From assembly GCF_000949135.2 (NCBI RefSeq), contig NZ_JTAN02000003.1, positions 124,001 through 188,000 on the forward strand: DNA of 64,000 nucleotides, in the 5' to 3' direction. Of the stretch, positions 18,859-27,792 are shown piece after piece. Every line of letters begins with the position of its first letter. Within the stretch, counting starts at the first letter, position 1. Origin of the DNA: Burkholderia sp. USMB20. GTDB taxonomy: Bacteria > Pseudomonadota > Gammaproteobacteria > Burkholderiales > Burkholderiaceae. The notes beneath the pieces are model-generated. The model made no database searches and was not told the origin of the DNA. It saw nothing but the letters and a program-made list of their open reading frames with translations. The position numbers and the translations under genes are program-made.

Positions 18859-19722
18859 ATGCACATGACTGAAATCGTGACCGAGGAGACCTGGGTCGAG
18901 ACGCCGCAAGGGCGTCTCTTCGCGAAGCGCTGGCGCGGTGTGCCTGCGCAGGCGACGGCCGCGACCGGGCCGGCCGCGCCTGTGCAGGCCGCACCTATGC
19001 CGGCCGCACCTATGCAGGCCGCGCCGATCGTGCTGCTGCACGATTCGCTCGGCTGTGTCGAACTTTGGCGCGACTTCCCCGCGCAACTCGCGCGCGCCAC
19101 GCAACGCGACGTGATCGCATACGACCGGCTGGGCTTCGGCCGGTCCGACCGCCATCCGGGACAGCTCGGTACGACGTTCGTGCGCGACGAGGCCGATCAG
19201 GGCTTCCGCGCGCTGCTCGAACGGTTCGGCATCGATGCGTTCGTGGCGTTCGGGCACAGCGTCGGCGGCGGCATGGCGGTCGGCTGCGCGGCCGCGTATC
19301 CCGCGCGTTGCCGCGCGCTGGTGACGGTCGCCGCGCAGGCGTTCGTCGAGGATCGCACGCTCGACGGCATTCGCGAGGCGGGGCAGCAGTTCGACGCGCC
19401 CGGCCAGCTCGAGCGGCTCGTGCGCTATCACGGCGACAAGGCCGAATGGGTGTTGCGTGCGTGGGTCGGCACGTGGCTGTCGCCGGCGTTTCGCGACTGG
19501 AGTCTCGACGACGCGCTGCCGCGCGTGCGCTGCGCGACGCTCGCGATTCACGGCGAGCAGGACGAATACGGGTCGGACGTGCATCCGAAGCGGATCGCCG
19601 CGCGCGTCGCGGGGCCGTCGTCGTTCCTGCTGCTCGACGGATGCGGACACATGCCGCATCGCGAGCGGACCGGCGACGTACTCGCGGCCGTGGCGACGTT
19701 CCTGCGCGGTGCGCTCGCCTGA
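18859..19722 (+). CDS. Alpha/beta hydrolase
   Basis: 287 residues. The nucleophile elbow is GHSVGGG (near residue 135), the acid is in HGEQDEYG, and the base His is in GCGHMPH near the C-terminus; the triad is complete. The oxyanion region is LLHDSLGC. A spacer near residues 38-55 contains a tandem QAAPMPAAPMQAAP built on a 15-bp DNA repeat and interrupts the first strands; such a low-complexity insert is unusual in this fold. Substrate unknown; it could be an esterase or a C-C hydrolase. ATG at 18859 is selected because MHMTEIV begins the conserved strand region. Confidence 0.83.
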   Translation: MHMTEIVTEETWVETPQGRLFAKRWRGVPAQATAATGPAAPVQAAPMPAAPMQAAPIVLLHDSLGCVELWRDFPAQLARATQRDVIAYDRLGFGRSDRHPGQLGTTFVRDEADQGFRALLERFGIDAFVAFGHSVGGGMAVGCAAAYPARCRALVTVAAQAFVEDRTLDGIREAGQQFDAPGQLERLVRYHGDKAEWVLRAWVGTWLSPAFRDWSLDDALPRVRCATLAIHGEQDEYGSDVHPKRIAARVAGPSSFLLLDGCGHMPHRERTGDVLAAVATFLRGALA

Positions 19723-19773
19723 ACGGCCGGGCGCAGGCGCGCAATGCGACCGGCGGGCCGAGCCCGCCGGCGC

Positions 19774-20127
19774 TCAGAACGACAGCTGGATCGCGAGATC
19801 GAGCGCGAGAATCGCGATCGAGCAGCCGATGCCGAGGACCACGTTCGGCAACCGGTGTTCGAAGTCGCGATTGTCGCGGCGCATCGCGGCGCCGAGCAGG
19901 AAGATCGCCTCGACGACGATCTGCAGCCCGACGAACAGCAGCATCAGCAGGTACTCGTAACCCATCTGCTTGAACGCGGCGAATTGCATCCCGTGATCGC
20001 GGATCCATTGGCCGACGCGCAGCAGTTCGTAGACGAACAGCAAGGCGGGAAACAGGTAGCTGATGAAATACGTCGGCGCCGTGGCGTGCCGTAGTTCGAG
20101 GTGGAAGTGCTGATGCATGGTAGCCAT
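19774..20127 (-). CDS. Small membrane protein of unknown function
   Basis: 117 residues with three hydrophobic segments: about 20-38 (TYFISYLFPALLFVYELL), 57-78 (YLLMLLFVGLQIVVEAIFLL) and 92-114. There is a His-containing N-terminus (HQHFHLELRH). I do not recognise a family. It lies downstream, on the same strand, of the TetR-family gene, with 377 bp between. Confidence 0.6.
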   Translation of the reverse strand: MATMHQHFHLELRHATAPTYFISYLFPALLFVYELLRVGQWIRDHGMQFAAFKQMGYEYLLMLLFVGLQIVVEAIFLLGAAMRRDNRDFEHRLPNVVLGIGCSIAILALDLAIQLSF

Positions 20128-20504
20128 CACGAAGCCCTCCTTGCAAACGCATGATTGCGGTCGCGACGGCGGCGCGACGACGTGCGGACTAAGGGATTGC
20201 CCGAGGCATCGTGCGGGGCCGTACGACATCAGCATACTGCTGCGCGGAAGATTTGGCATCCCGTGCGTGCATGCGTTGTAAAAATCCCGGCGCATCGCGC
20301 GACGCGTGCAGCGGTCTTCGCTCGCGGAGCGCGACGCGTCGGCCGGTTGCGTGTCGCCCGCGTTGCCGGGCAGCAGCGATTCCGGATGGTGTTCCAGATC
20401 GCAGGCCAGCGCGCAGCGCGCCCGGCGTGCGCGTGAATTGCGTGAGCGCCGTGCACGTTCGATGCGCACGCACCTTCCTGCCCGAGCGTCGCTTGGGCGG
20501 CCGC
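20128..20504. other. Intergenic region without a supported gene
   Basis: 377 bp between two minus-strand genes. It is GC-rich, with no clear hairpin, RNA or short gene. It should contain the promoter of the small membrane protein. Confidence 0.5.
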
Positions 20505-21125
20505 TCAGCCTTTCGCTTGCGCGCCTTCGACGAACAGCTTCGCGACCGACCGGAATTCCCGCTTCAGCGACAACCCCGGCACGGTCAGCCAGCGCAGCAT
20601 CGCCGCGAGATACAGATGATGGAACCACGTGGCGAGCTGGTCGGCCGCCAGTGCCGGGTTCAGTTCGCCCGCCTGCTGTCCGGCCGCGATCAGCTGCTGC
20701 CATACGAGCGCGATGTCGCTGCCGCCGTCCTTTCCGCTTTCCGCTTCCGTCACGCCGATGCTCAGGAACCGATGCCGCAGGTACGCGAGCAGGTACACCG
20801 GGTGCTGCTCGCACCACGCGGCCGACGCGTCGAGCACGCAGGCGATCCGCGACGCGAAGGTCTTCCGCCGTGCGACGTCGCGCTGCAGGTGCGCGAGGTC
20901 GCGCGCGAGTTCGTCTTCGAGCCAGTGCGCGAGCACGGCTTCCTTCGTCGGAAAGTGGTTGTACAGCGTTCGTTTCGCGACATCGGCCTGCGCGGCGATC
21001 TGCTCCATCGTCACGGCATCGTAGCCATGCACATCGAACAGGCGGGCGCCGGTGTCGGCGAGATGCGCGAGCATCTGGATGCGCTTGCGTGCGCGGCGGC
21101 CCGGATCGTCGGTCGTCGTCGGCAT
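20505..21125 (-). CDS. TetR-family transcriptional regulator
   Basis: 206 residues. N-terminal TetR HTH at about 14-60 (ARLFDVHGYDAVTMEQIAAQ, then ADVAKRTLYNHFPTKEAVLA), followed by a helical ligand domain of usual length. It is divergent from the glycosyltransferase gene with 95 bp between, which contains an inverted pair TGCACG/CGTGCA, so it most likely represses that gene and itself. Confidence 0.87.
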   Translation of the reverse strand: MPTTTDDPGRRARKRIQMLAHLADTGARLFDVHGYDAVTMEQIAAQADVAKRTLYNHFPTKEAVLAHWLEDELARDLAHLQRDVARRKTFASRIACVLDASAAWCEQHPVYLLAYLRHRFLSIGVTEAESGKDGGSDIALVWQQLIAAGQQAGELNPALAADQLATWFHHLYLAAMLRWLTVPGLSLKREFRSVAKLFVEGAQAKG

Positions 21126-21145
21126 GGTTCGGTATCGAATGAAAG

Positions 21146-21175
21146 TGCACGAATTGCATTAGTATACGACGTGCA
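21146..21175. promoter_or_regulatory. Candidate TetR operator
   Basis: TGCACG (21146-21151) and CGTGCA (21170-21175) form an inverted pair around an AT-rich centre with GTATAC. It lies midway in the divergent promoter region. This is a motif-only call. Confidence 0.35.
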
Positions 21176-21220
21176 TTTTTATGAATCCACTCGCCTGCAT
21201 CGTGCAGGGGGAGTCCACGC

Positions 21221-22462
21221 ATGAAGCTCGTCATCGTCACTTACGGCACCGAAGGCGACACGCGTCCGCTCGCGGCGCTCGGCCGTGCGCTGCTGGATGC
21301 GGGCCACGAGGTCCGGTTGCTGGCCGACGCCGCGACGCTCGGTTCGGCCGCCGCGCTCGGGGTGCCGTGCGCGCCGTTGTCCGGCGATATCCGCGCGGCG
21401 ATCGCGCCGGATGGCGCGTTGTCGGACGCGGTGCGCGGGCGCGGCGGCTTCAACGACACGTCGAAGGCGCTCGCGGCGATCGCGAATGCGAACACGGCGG
21501 CATGGATGCGCGAAGTCGCGGCCGCGTCGGCCGGTTGCGATGCGATCCTGGTGTCGGGGCTGGCGTCGTTCGTCGGGCTGTCGGTCGCCGAGTATCGCGG
21601 CGTGCCGGCGATCGGCACGGGGATGATTCCGATCACGCCGACCGCGGCATTCGCGTCGCCGTTCCTGCCGCCCGGCAAGGTGCCGCGCTGGCTGAATCGG
21701 GCGAGCCATCGGCTCGTGAACGCGCTGCTGTGGCACGCGTTCAGGAAGGCGACCAATGCAGCGCGCGCCAGCGTGTGCGGCCTGCCGGCGCGCCGGCACG
21801 TCTGGACCGATCATCCGATGCTGTACGGCGTGTCGCCCGTGCTGCTGTCCGATCCGGCCGACTGGCCGTCGCACGTGCAGGCCTGCGGTCAGTGGCACGC
21901 CGACGCGCCGGCGTGGACGCCGCCGCCCGCGCTGGCGACCTTTCTCGGCGCGGGCGATCCGCCCGTGTACATCGGCTTCGGCAGCATGGCCGGGTTCGAT
22001 CGCGCCGCGATGGTCGGCGCGCTGCTGCAGGCGCTCGACGGCAGGCGCGCGCTGTTCCACCCGGGCTGGAGCGGCATCGATGCGTCGATGCTGCCGGCGC
22101 ACGTGTGCGTGATCGGCGAGACGCCGCACGACCGGTTGTTTCCGCATGTATCGATGGCGATCCACCACGGCGGATCGGGTACCACGCATTCGGCCGCGCG
22201 GGCGGGCATTCCGTCGGTCGTCGTGCCGTTCGCGGGCGATCAGTTCTTCTGGGCGAACCGGCTGCGACGGCTCGGTGTGGCCGATGCGCCGGTAGCGGGC
22301 CGGCGCGTGGACGCCGCCGCGCTCGCACGCGCGATCGCGTTCGCCGCGCATGCCGACACGCAGGCGCGCGCCGCCGGACTCGGTGTGCGGATCGCGCGGG
22401 AGGACGGGGTGCGGCGGGCGGTCGGCGCGATCGAGCGCTGGGCGCGGCCCGGCATGCGGTGA
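21221..22462 (+). CDS. UGT-type glycosyltransferase (GT1 family)
   Basis: 413 residues. It starts MKLVIVTYGTEGDTRPLAAL, the N-terminal motif of sterol/antibiotic/macrolide-type GT1 enzymes. The C-terminal donor-site motif HHGGSGTTHSAARAGIPSVVVPFAGDQ (about residues 315-341; cited in part) has the His, Gly-rich turn and Asp-Gln of the family. It transfers an NDP-sugar to a small acceptor, with inversion. Rhamnosyl- and sterol-glucosyl-transferases share this layout, and the acceptor cannot be told. Divergent from TetR, which suggests induction by a toxic compound that is inactivated by glycosylation. Confidence 0.83.
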   Translation: MKLVIVTYGTEGDTRPLAALGRALLDAGHEVRLLADAATLGSAAALGVPCAPLSGDIRAAIAPDGALSDAVRGRGGFNDTSKALAAIANANTAAWMREVAAASAGCDAILVSGLASFVGLSVAEYRGVPAIGTGMIPITPTAAFASPFLPPGKVPRWLNRASHRLVNALLWHAFRKATNAARASVCGLPARRHVWTDHPMLYGVSPVLLSDPADWPSHVQACGQWHADAPAWTPPPALATFLGAGDPPVYIGFGSMAGFDRAAMVGALLQALDGRRALFHPGWSGIDASMLPAHVCVIGETPHDRLFPHVSMAIHHGGSGTTHSAARAGIPSVVVPFAGDQFFWANRLRRLGVADAPVAGRRVDAAALARAIAFAAHADTQARAAGLGVRIAREDGVRRAVGAIERWARPGMR

Positions 22463-22478
22463 ACGCGCCGGCGCCGCT

Positions 22479-23174
22479 TCAGAAATGCCCGGTGAACCGG
22501 TAGCGGCTGCCCGGGTGCCACAGGTTGGCTACCGACGCGACCATCCCCTGCGACCACGTGCGCCGATGCAGCAGCAGGCAGGGTTCGCGCTCGTCCATCG
22601 TCAGGTGGCGGCGCGTTTGCGCATCGGGCATCGCGGCCTCGATCCGGTATTCGACCCGCTGCAGCGGCGCGACGCGCGTGAGGTACTGGTTCGGCGTCGT
22701 CGTCGTGAAGTCCTGCAGTGCGTATTCGGGCGCGCAGGCCGGATTGACCCAGCGTTCCTCGAGCTGCACCGGCGTGTCGTTTTCGAAGTGCAGCACGCGT
22801 GAGTGGAAGATCGGGCTGCCGGCGTCGAGCCGCAGCTCGTCGGCGAGCTTCGCGTCGGCGATGGCCGCGCCGACCTCCAGCACCTGCGCGCGATACCCAT
22901 GGCCGCGCGCGGCGACTTCGTCCGAGATGCTGCGGATCGCCACCAGCGTCGATTCGTATTTCGGCGACGCGACATACGTGCCCGAGCCGCGCGTGCGCGT
23001 GAGCACCTGCTCGGCCGTCAGTTCGCGCAGCGCGCGGTTGACCGTCATCCGCGCGACATTGAATTCGCGCGCGAGCTCGTTTTCCGACGGCACCTGGTCG
23101 CCTTCCGCCCACTCGCCCGCATGAATGCGCGCGAGGATGAAGTCCTTGATTTCCTGATAGATCGGTGTGGTCAT
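22479..23174 (-). CDS. hutC: HutC-type GntR regulator (histidine utilisation repressor)
   Basis: 231 residues. GntR winged helix at 1-70 (VPSENELAREFNVARMTVNRAL) and the UTRA effector domain (about 90-228; FHSRVLHFENDTPVQLEERWVNP is characteristic of HutC). HutC represses histidine-degradation and uptake genes and is released by urocanate. The hut catabolic genes are not in this window, but a histidine-type ABC importer begins 500 bp away on the other strand, so here it probably controls uptake. The gene end comes 16 bp after the glycosyltransferase stop (convergent). Confidence 0.87.
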   Translation of the reverse strand: MTTPIYQEIKDFILARIHAGEWAEGDQVPSENELAREFNVARMTVNRALRELTAEQVLTRTRGSGTYVASPKYESTLVAIRSISDEVAARGHGYRAQVLEVGAAIADAKLADELRLDAGSPIFHSRVLHFENDTPVQLEERWVNPACAPEYALQDFTTTTPNQYLTRVAPLQRVEYRIEAAMPDAQTRRHLTMDEREPCLLLHRRTWSQGMVASVANLWHPGSRYRFTGHF

Positions 23175-23384
23175 TGCATTGCTGTTCGAGAGACGGCGGC
23201 CGCGTGCCGTCGCGCGCGGGCCTTCGTGCGGTGTCCGGGCGGAGTGTACCGGGTTCGACGCCGCGCGGGCCCGACTGTGGGCCCGGGATTCGGGTTATTC
23301 CGGCCCGCGTCCGGCGCGCCGGCCAAGGGCCCGCGAGGCCGTACGGGCTGCGGCCGCCGCGCCGGCGAGCCCGGCAAACGAAAA

Positions 23385-23392
23385 GTATAGAC
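23385..23392 (-). promoter_or_regulatory. Candidate HutC operator near hutC
   Basis: On the hutC strand this reads GTCTATAC, an exact match to the HutC-subfamily core GTMTAKAC. It is about 210 bp upstream of hutC in an AT-rich stretch. Confidence 0.4.
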
Positions 23393-23554
23393 AAATGCAT
23401 GGGCGGCGACGATGGGCCGAATCCGCACCGAAACCAGGGGTTCAGCTTCATGTAAGGTGTAGCGAATTGAAATATAAGGAAAATTCGCTCATGTAAACAA
23501 TCCGCCGACAATTAGAGATAAACACGGATTGCTGGCAGTGACCTGAAAAAGGCA

Positions 23555-23572
23555 AAGTTGTATGTACAACTT
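23555..23572. promoter_or_regulatory. HutC-type palindromic operator before the ABC importer
   Basis: AAGTTGTATGTACAACTT is a perfect 18-bp palindrome. Its TTGTATGTACAA core resembles the operators of GntR/HutC proteins. It lies 95 bp before the start of the solute-binding protein gene, where it would overlap or flank the promoter. Confidence 0.68.
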
Positions 23573-23667
23573 GGAGAGTCGTCTGACGGATGACCTCCCG
23601 GTTGGAAGGGTTCGCGGCGGCGACGCCCGACGGGACCCGTGCCCAGTTCGCCTATGACAGGAACGCC

Positions 23668-24441
23668 ATGAAGAAACTCGCGCTCAGTATTGCCCTTGCC
23701 TGCCTCGCGGTCGGTGCCCACGCCAAGGATTGGTCGACGATCCGGTTCGGCGTCGACGCCAGCTATCCGCCGTTCGAATCGAAGGATGCAAGCGGCAAGG
23801 TCGTCGGCTTCGACGTCGATCTCGGCAACGAGATCTGCGCGCGCCTGAAGGCGAAGTGCGTGTGGATCGAGAACGACTTCGACGGGATGATCCCGGCGCT
23901 GAAGGCGAAGAAGTTCGACGGCGTGCTGTCGTCGATGTCGATGACGCCGGCGCGTGCCGAGCAGATCGCGTTCTCCGACAAGCTGTTCAACACGCCGACG
24001 CGCCTCGTCGCGAAGAAGGGCGCGAACCTGCAGCCGACGGCCGAATCGCTGAAGGGCAAGTCGGTCGGCGTCGAGCAGGGCACGATCCAGGAAACCTACG
24101 CGAAGGCCTACTGGGCGCCGAAGGGCGTGCAGGTCGTGCCTTACCAGAACCAGGACGGCGTGTACCAGGACCTGATGTCCGGCCGCCTCGACGCCGCGCT
24201 GCAGGACGCGGTGCAGGCCGATATCGGCTTCCTGAAGACACCGCGCGGCGCGAGCTTCGAATTCGCCGGCAAGGACATCGACGATCCGAAGACGCTCGGC
24301 AACGGCGCCGGCATCGGCCTGCGCAAGGACGACGCCGACCTGAAGGCGAAGATCGACCATGCGATCGCCGACATGATCAAGGACGGCACCTACAAGAAGC
24401 TCGAGAAGAAGTACTTCGCATTCGACGTGTACGGCGGCTGA
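23668..24441 (+). CDS. hisJ: Periplasmic amino-acid-binding protein (HisJ/ArgT-like)
   Basis: 257 residues. A Sec signal peptide (MKKLALSIALACLAVGAHA, cleavage before KDW) is followed by the SBP_bac_3 fold: FGVDASYPPFESKDASGKVV, GFDVDLGNEICARLKAKCVW, and a DALLxD-like element GRLDAALQDAVQADIGFL. HisJ/LAO-binding proteins bind histidine, lysine, arginine or ornithine. HutC context favours histidine. AGGA 7 bases before the ATG at 23668 sets the start; an in-frame upstream ATG at 23590 lacks a signal-peptide N-terminus and is rejected. First gene of a four-gene uptake operon. Confidence 0.88.
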   Translation: MKKLALSIALACLAVGAHAKDWSTIRFGVDASYPPFESKDASGKVVGFDVDLGNEICARLKAKCVWIENDFDGMIPALKAKKFDGVLSSMSMTPARAEQIAFSDKLFNTPTRLVAKKGANLQPTAESLKGKSVGVEQGTIQETYAKAYWAPKGVQVVPYQNQDGVYQDLMSGRLDAALQDAVQADIGFLKTPRGASFEFAGKDIDDPKTLGNGAGIGLRKDDADLKAKIDHAIADMIKDGTYKKLEKKYFAFDVYGG

Positions 24442-24554
24442 CGCCTTCGCGGCGCGCACCGGCCGTGGCGCGCGCCGCCCGCTTCGCGTGATGCCGCTGG
24501 CTTGATGAGCAGACGGCATCAGGTAGTGCGCAGAACTCGTTTGATGCGCGGTTA

Positions 24555-25286
24555 ATGGCTATTGACAATCCAGCCACATCGTTCTGGATCCCTTATATGA
24601 TCTTCCAAGGATTTGGCCCGCTGTTGTGGGCCGGCACGGTCGAGACCGTGAAGCTCGCGGTGCTGTCGCTTGCCGCGTCGCTGATACTGGGCCTCGCGGG
24701 CGCGGCAGCGAAACTCTCGACCAACCGCGTGCTCAAGTCGGTCGGCACGTTCTACACGACGCTGATCCGCGCGGTACCCGATCTCGTGCTGATGCTGCTG
24801 CTGTTCTACGGGATCCAGATCCTGCTGAACGACGCGACCGACCTGCTCGGCTGGGACCAGATCGACATCGACCCGTTCGTGGCCGGCGTCGTGACGCTCG
24901 GCTTCATCTACGGCGCGTACTTCACCGAGACGTTCCGCGGTGCATTCCTCGCGGTGCCGCGCGGCCAGCTCGAAGCGGGCTTCGCATACGGGATGAGCGG
25001 CTGGCGCGTGTTCCACCGCATCCTGTTCCCGCAGATGATGCGCTTCGCGCTGCCGGGCATCGGCAACAACTGGCAGGTGCTCGTGAAGGCCACCGCGCTG
25101 GTGTCGATCATCGGCCTCGCCGATGTCGTGAAGGCGTCGCAGGACGCCGGCAAGAGCACGCTCGATTTCTTCTTCTTCACGCTCGCGGCCGGCGCGATCT
25201 ACCTCGCGATCACGACGGTGTCGAACGTCGTGCTGCACCACCTGGAGAAGCGTTATTCCGTCGGCGTCCGGAGGCTTGCACTGTGA
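24555..25286 (+). CDS. hisQ: Polar amino acid ABC transporter permease (HisQ-like)
   Basis: 243 residues, five hydrophobic segments. The N-terminal TVETVKLAVLSLAASLILGL, the region VPDLVLMLLLFYGIQ, and the EAA loop EAGFAYGMSGWRVFHRILFP (about 138-157) identify the inner-membrane permease of the His/Glu/Gln/Arg class. The stop overlaps the start of the next permease (GTGA), so the two are coupled and form the heterodimeric channel. Confidence 0.88.
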   Translation: MAIDNPATSFWIPYMIFQGFGPLLWAGTVETVKLAVLSLAASLILGLAGAAAKLSTNRVLKSVGTFYTTLIRAVPDLVLMLLLFYGIQILLNDATDLLGWDQIDIDPFVAGVVTLGFIYGAYFTETFRGAFLAVPRGQLEAGFAYGMSGWRVFHRILFPQMMRFALPGIGNNWQVLVKATALVSIIGLADVVKASQDAGKSTLDFFFFTLAAGAIYLAITTVSNVVLHHLEKRYSVGVRRLAL

Positions 25287-25996
25287 TCGAACTCGTCAGC
25301 CAGTACTGGCAAAGCTATCTCTATACCGACGGTTACCGCTTCAGCGGCCTCGCGATCACGCTGTGGCTGCTGGTCGTGTCGATCGCGTTCGGCTTCGCGC
25401 TGGCCGTGCCGCTCGCGATCGCGCGCGCGTCGTCGAACCGCTGGATCTCGGGCCCCGTGTGGCTCTATACGTACGTGTTCCGCGGCACGCCGCTCTACGT
25501 ACAGCTGCTGATGTGCTACACCGGCATCTACAGCCTGCAGGTCGTGCACAACCACGTGCTGCTCGACACGTTCTTCCGCAACGCGATGAACTGCACGCTG
25601 CTCGCGTTCGTGCTGAACGAATGCGCGTATGCGACCGAGATCTTCGCGGGTGCGATCAAGGCCACGTCGGCCGGCGAGATCGAGGCCGGGATGGCCTACG
25701 GGATGTCGCGCTTCAAGCTCTATACGCGCATCATCCTGCCGTCCGCGCTGCGCCGCTCGCTGCCGAGCTACAGCAACGAAGTGATCCTGATGCTGCACGC
25801 GACGACCCTCGCGTTCACCGCGACGGTGCCAGACATCCTGAAGGTCACGCGCGACGTCAACTCCGCGACGTACATGTCGTTCCAGGCATACGGCATCGCC
25901 GCCGTGCTGTACGCCATCGTCGTGTTCACGCTCATCTGGGCGTTCCGCAAGCTCGAGACGCGCTGGCTCGCGTACCTCTCGCCGCGCAGCCACTAA
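25283..25996 (+). CDS. hisM: Polar amino acid ABC transporter permease (HisM-like)
   Basis: 237 residues, starting with GTG that overlaps the hisQ stop. It has five membrane segments, a FRGTPLYVQLLMCYTGIYSL element as in HisM, and the EAA loop EAGMAYGMSRFKLYTRIILP (about 133-152). It pairs with the HisQ-like subunit. The GTG start is set by the overlap; no ATG is available nearby. Confidence 0.88.
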   Translation: MIELVSQYWQSYLYTDGYRFSGLAITLWLLVVSIAFGFALAVPLAIARASSNRWISGPVWLYTYVFRGTPLYVQLLMCYTGIYSLQVVHNHVLLDTFFRNAMNCTLLAFVLNECAYATEIFAGAIKATSAGEIEAGMAYGMSRFKLYTRIILPSALRRSLPSYSNEVILMLHATTLAFTATVPDILKVTRDVNSATYMSFQAYGIAAVLYAIVVFTLIWAFRKLETRWLAYLSPRSH

Positions 25997-26020
25997 TGCA
26001 TTCGCAAGGAAGGACCAAGC

Positions 26021-26788
26021 ATGTACAAGCTCACCGTTGACAACCTGCACAAGAAGTTCGGCGACAACGAGGTGTTGAAGGGCGTATCGATGAAGGCGAA
26101 GGCCGGCGACGTGATCAGCATCATCGGCTCGAGCGGCTCCGGCAAGAGCACGTTCCTGCGCTGCATCAACTTCCTCGAGCAGCCGTGCTCGGGGCAGATC
26201 ACGATCGGCAGCGAGCCGATCCAGACCGCGCGCGACCGTAACGGCGCGCTGCGCGTGGCCGACCAGAAGCAGCTGCAGCGGATGCGCACGAAGCTGTCGA
26301 TGGTGTTCCAGCACTTCAATCTGTGGTCGCACATGACGGTGCTCGAGAACGTGATCGAGGCACCGATGGCCGTGCTGGGGATCGGCAAGGAAGAGGCCGT
26401 TGCGCGGGCACGCAAGTATCTGGAGAAGGTCGGGCTCGCGCCGCGCGTCGAAGGCATGTATCCGTCGCACCTGTCGGGCGGCCAGCAGCAGCGTGTCGCG
26501 ATCGCGCGTGCGCTCGCGATGGAGCCCGAAGTGATGCTGTTCGACGAGCCGACGTCGGCGCTCGATCCGGAACTCGTCGGCGAAGTGCTGAAGGTGATGC
26601 AGAAGCTCGCCGAGGAAGGCCGCACGATGGTCGTCGTCACGCACGAGATGGGTTTCGCGCGCAACGTGTCGAACCACGTGATCTTCCTGCACCAGGGGAA
26701 GATCGAGGAAGAGGGCGATCCGCGGGAGATTCTCGTGAATCCGAAGAGCGAGCGGCTCGGGCAGTTCCTGTCGGGGCGGCTCAAGTAA
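26021..26788 (+). CDS. hisP: Polar amino acid ABC transporter ATPase (HisP-like)
   Basis: 255 residues. Walker [10 protein letters not shown] (near 38-46), Q-loop [10 protein letters not shown], signature [15 protein letters not shown] (about 155-169), Walker [15 protein letters not shown] and the H-loop His in [10 protein letters not shown]. The order and the [14 protein letters not shown] element are typical of HisP/GlnQ. It energises the HisQM permease. 24 bp after hisM, with AAGGA before the start. Confidence 0.92.
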   Translation: MYKLTVDNLHKKFGDNEVLKGVSMKAKAGDVISIIGSSGSGKSTFLRCINFLEQPCSGQITIGSEPIQTARDRNGALRVADQKQLQRMRTKLSMVFQHFNLWSHMTVLENVIEAPMAVLGIGKEEAVARARKYLEKVGLAPRVEGMYPSHLSGGQQQRVAIARALAMEPEVMLFDEPTSALDPELVGEVLKVMQKLAEEGRTMVVVTHEMGFARNVSNHVIFLHQGKIEEEGDPREILVNPKSERLGQFLSGRLK

Positions 26789-26857
26789 GCGGGGCCGCCG
26801 CAGCCTGGAACGCTAAATGCTTGTTTCGGACGACTCTTTCGATCGAGGAGCGCCGCG

Positions 26858-27292
26858 ATGAGCACGCCGACCCCTACCGCGTTTTCCCACGTGAAGCCGC
26901 AGGACACCGCATATCAAGGCGAAGGCCTGCGCGACTTCTTCCTGTATCGCGATCTCGGCATCGCCGCCGCGACGAACGGCAAGGTCGTCGCGCAACTCGT
27001 CAGGGCGAATCATGCACCGGCGGCGGGCACCGGCTGGCACCGTCACGAGGCCGAGTTCCACATCGTGATGATGCTGAAGGGCTGGGCGCGCTTCATGTAC
27101 GGCGAGCGCGAGACGCTGGTGAGCGCCGGCGACTGCGTGCACCAGGCGCCGGGAATCGTGCACTACCTGTTCGACTACTCGCCCGACATGGAGTACCTGG
27201 AGATCGTCGGGCCGGCCGATTTCAAGTCGATCGACGTCGAAGGGCCATGCGACGTGCCTGCGCCGACGCCGTGGGGCGACGCGGGCGCGTAG
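26858..27292 (+). CDS. Cupin-domain protein
   Basis: 144 residues. A single cupin barrel spans about 45-115: motif 1 GTGWHRHEAEFHIVMMLKG (two His, a Glu and a third His in metal-ligand spacing) and motif 2 APGIVHYLFDYS. A metal-binding enzyme or small-ligand sensor is possible. It lies 70 bp after hisP on the same strand with its own GAGGAG Shine-Dalgarno, so it may be read with the importer; a link to histidine metabolism is only suggested by position. Confidence 0.75.
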   Translation: MSTPTPTAFSHVKPQDTAYQGEGLRDFFLYRDLGIAAATNGKVVAQLVRANHAPAAGTGWHRHEAEFHIVMMLKGWARFMYGERETLVSAGDCVHQAPGIVHYLFDYSPDMEYLEIVGPADFKSIDVEGPCDVPAPTPWGDAGA

Positions 27293-27336
27293 CCCTCCGT
27301 CGCATCGGATGCGAGGCATCCGCGTGCCCGAGAAAG

Positions 27337-27358
27337 ACCGCCTTCGGGCGGTTTTTTT
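27337..27358 (+). terminator. Rho-independent terminator after the cupin gene
   Basis: ACCGCC-TTCG-GGCGGT with the stable TTCG tetraloop, followed by seven T. It is a strong end for the hisJQMP-cupin transcription unit. Confidence 0.92.
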
Positions 27359-27586
27359 ATGGATCCTGTCCGGGTTTCGGGTTCTGACCAGGTCATTCGA
27401 CATCCGAAGCATTTGCCGCGTAAGGAAATCGAAAAGACAGGCGGCAATTTGTCAGCTTCGCGTGATGTTTCGTTACACCGTGTCAAAGATCGTCAATTCG
27501 ATGCAGGTGCGGTGCACGGCGCGTCGGCGATCGGCGTTAAGGACGTAACAGCCGGACCACCGGCTGGCCTACCCAGGAGAATGTCC

Positions 27587-27724
27587 ATGACCCGCATCGC
27601 GAAGATCCTGACCGCGACGGCCGTCGCCTGTGCCACCCTCGTGCCGGCGCTGGCCGAAGCCCATTCGCACCGCGTGTGCCATTTCGATCACCACCATCAC
27701 CGCGTGTGCCGCTGGGTCCGTTGA
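27587..27724 (+). CDS. Secreted histidine-rich micropeptide (HHHH-motif type)
   Basis: 45 codons. A classical signal peptide (MTRIAKILTATAVACATLVP, with ALAEA before the cut) leaves a mature peptide of about 20 residues, HSHRVCHFDHHHHRVCRWVR. That peptide holds seven His and two Cys in two similar halves (HRVCHFD / HRVCRWV). AGGAG seven bases before ATG 27587 chooses this start over the ATG at 27581. The composition points to binding of a transition metal in the periplasm, but no function is shown. The next gene, also secreted, begins 68 bp later. Confidence 0.72.
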   Translation: MTRIAKILTATAVACATLVPALAEAHSHRVCHFDHHHHRVCRWVR

Positions 27725-27792
27725 CCCGCGACGCGGTATTCCCGGCAAAGCGTCGGGACGCTTTTCCCGTTCAGGCAAATCAGGAGAGGATT

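Noticed and set aside
23590-23667. Upstream ATG for the HisJ-like protein
   Set aside because: It would place 26 hydrophilic residues before a perfect signal peptide, and AGGA precedes the downstream ATG.
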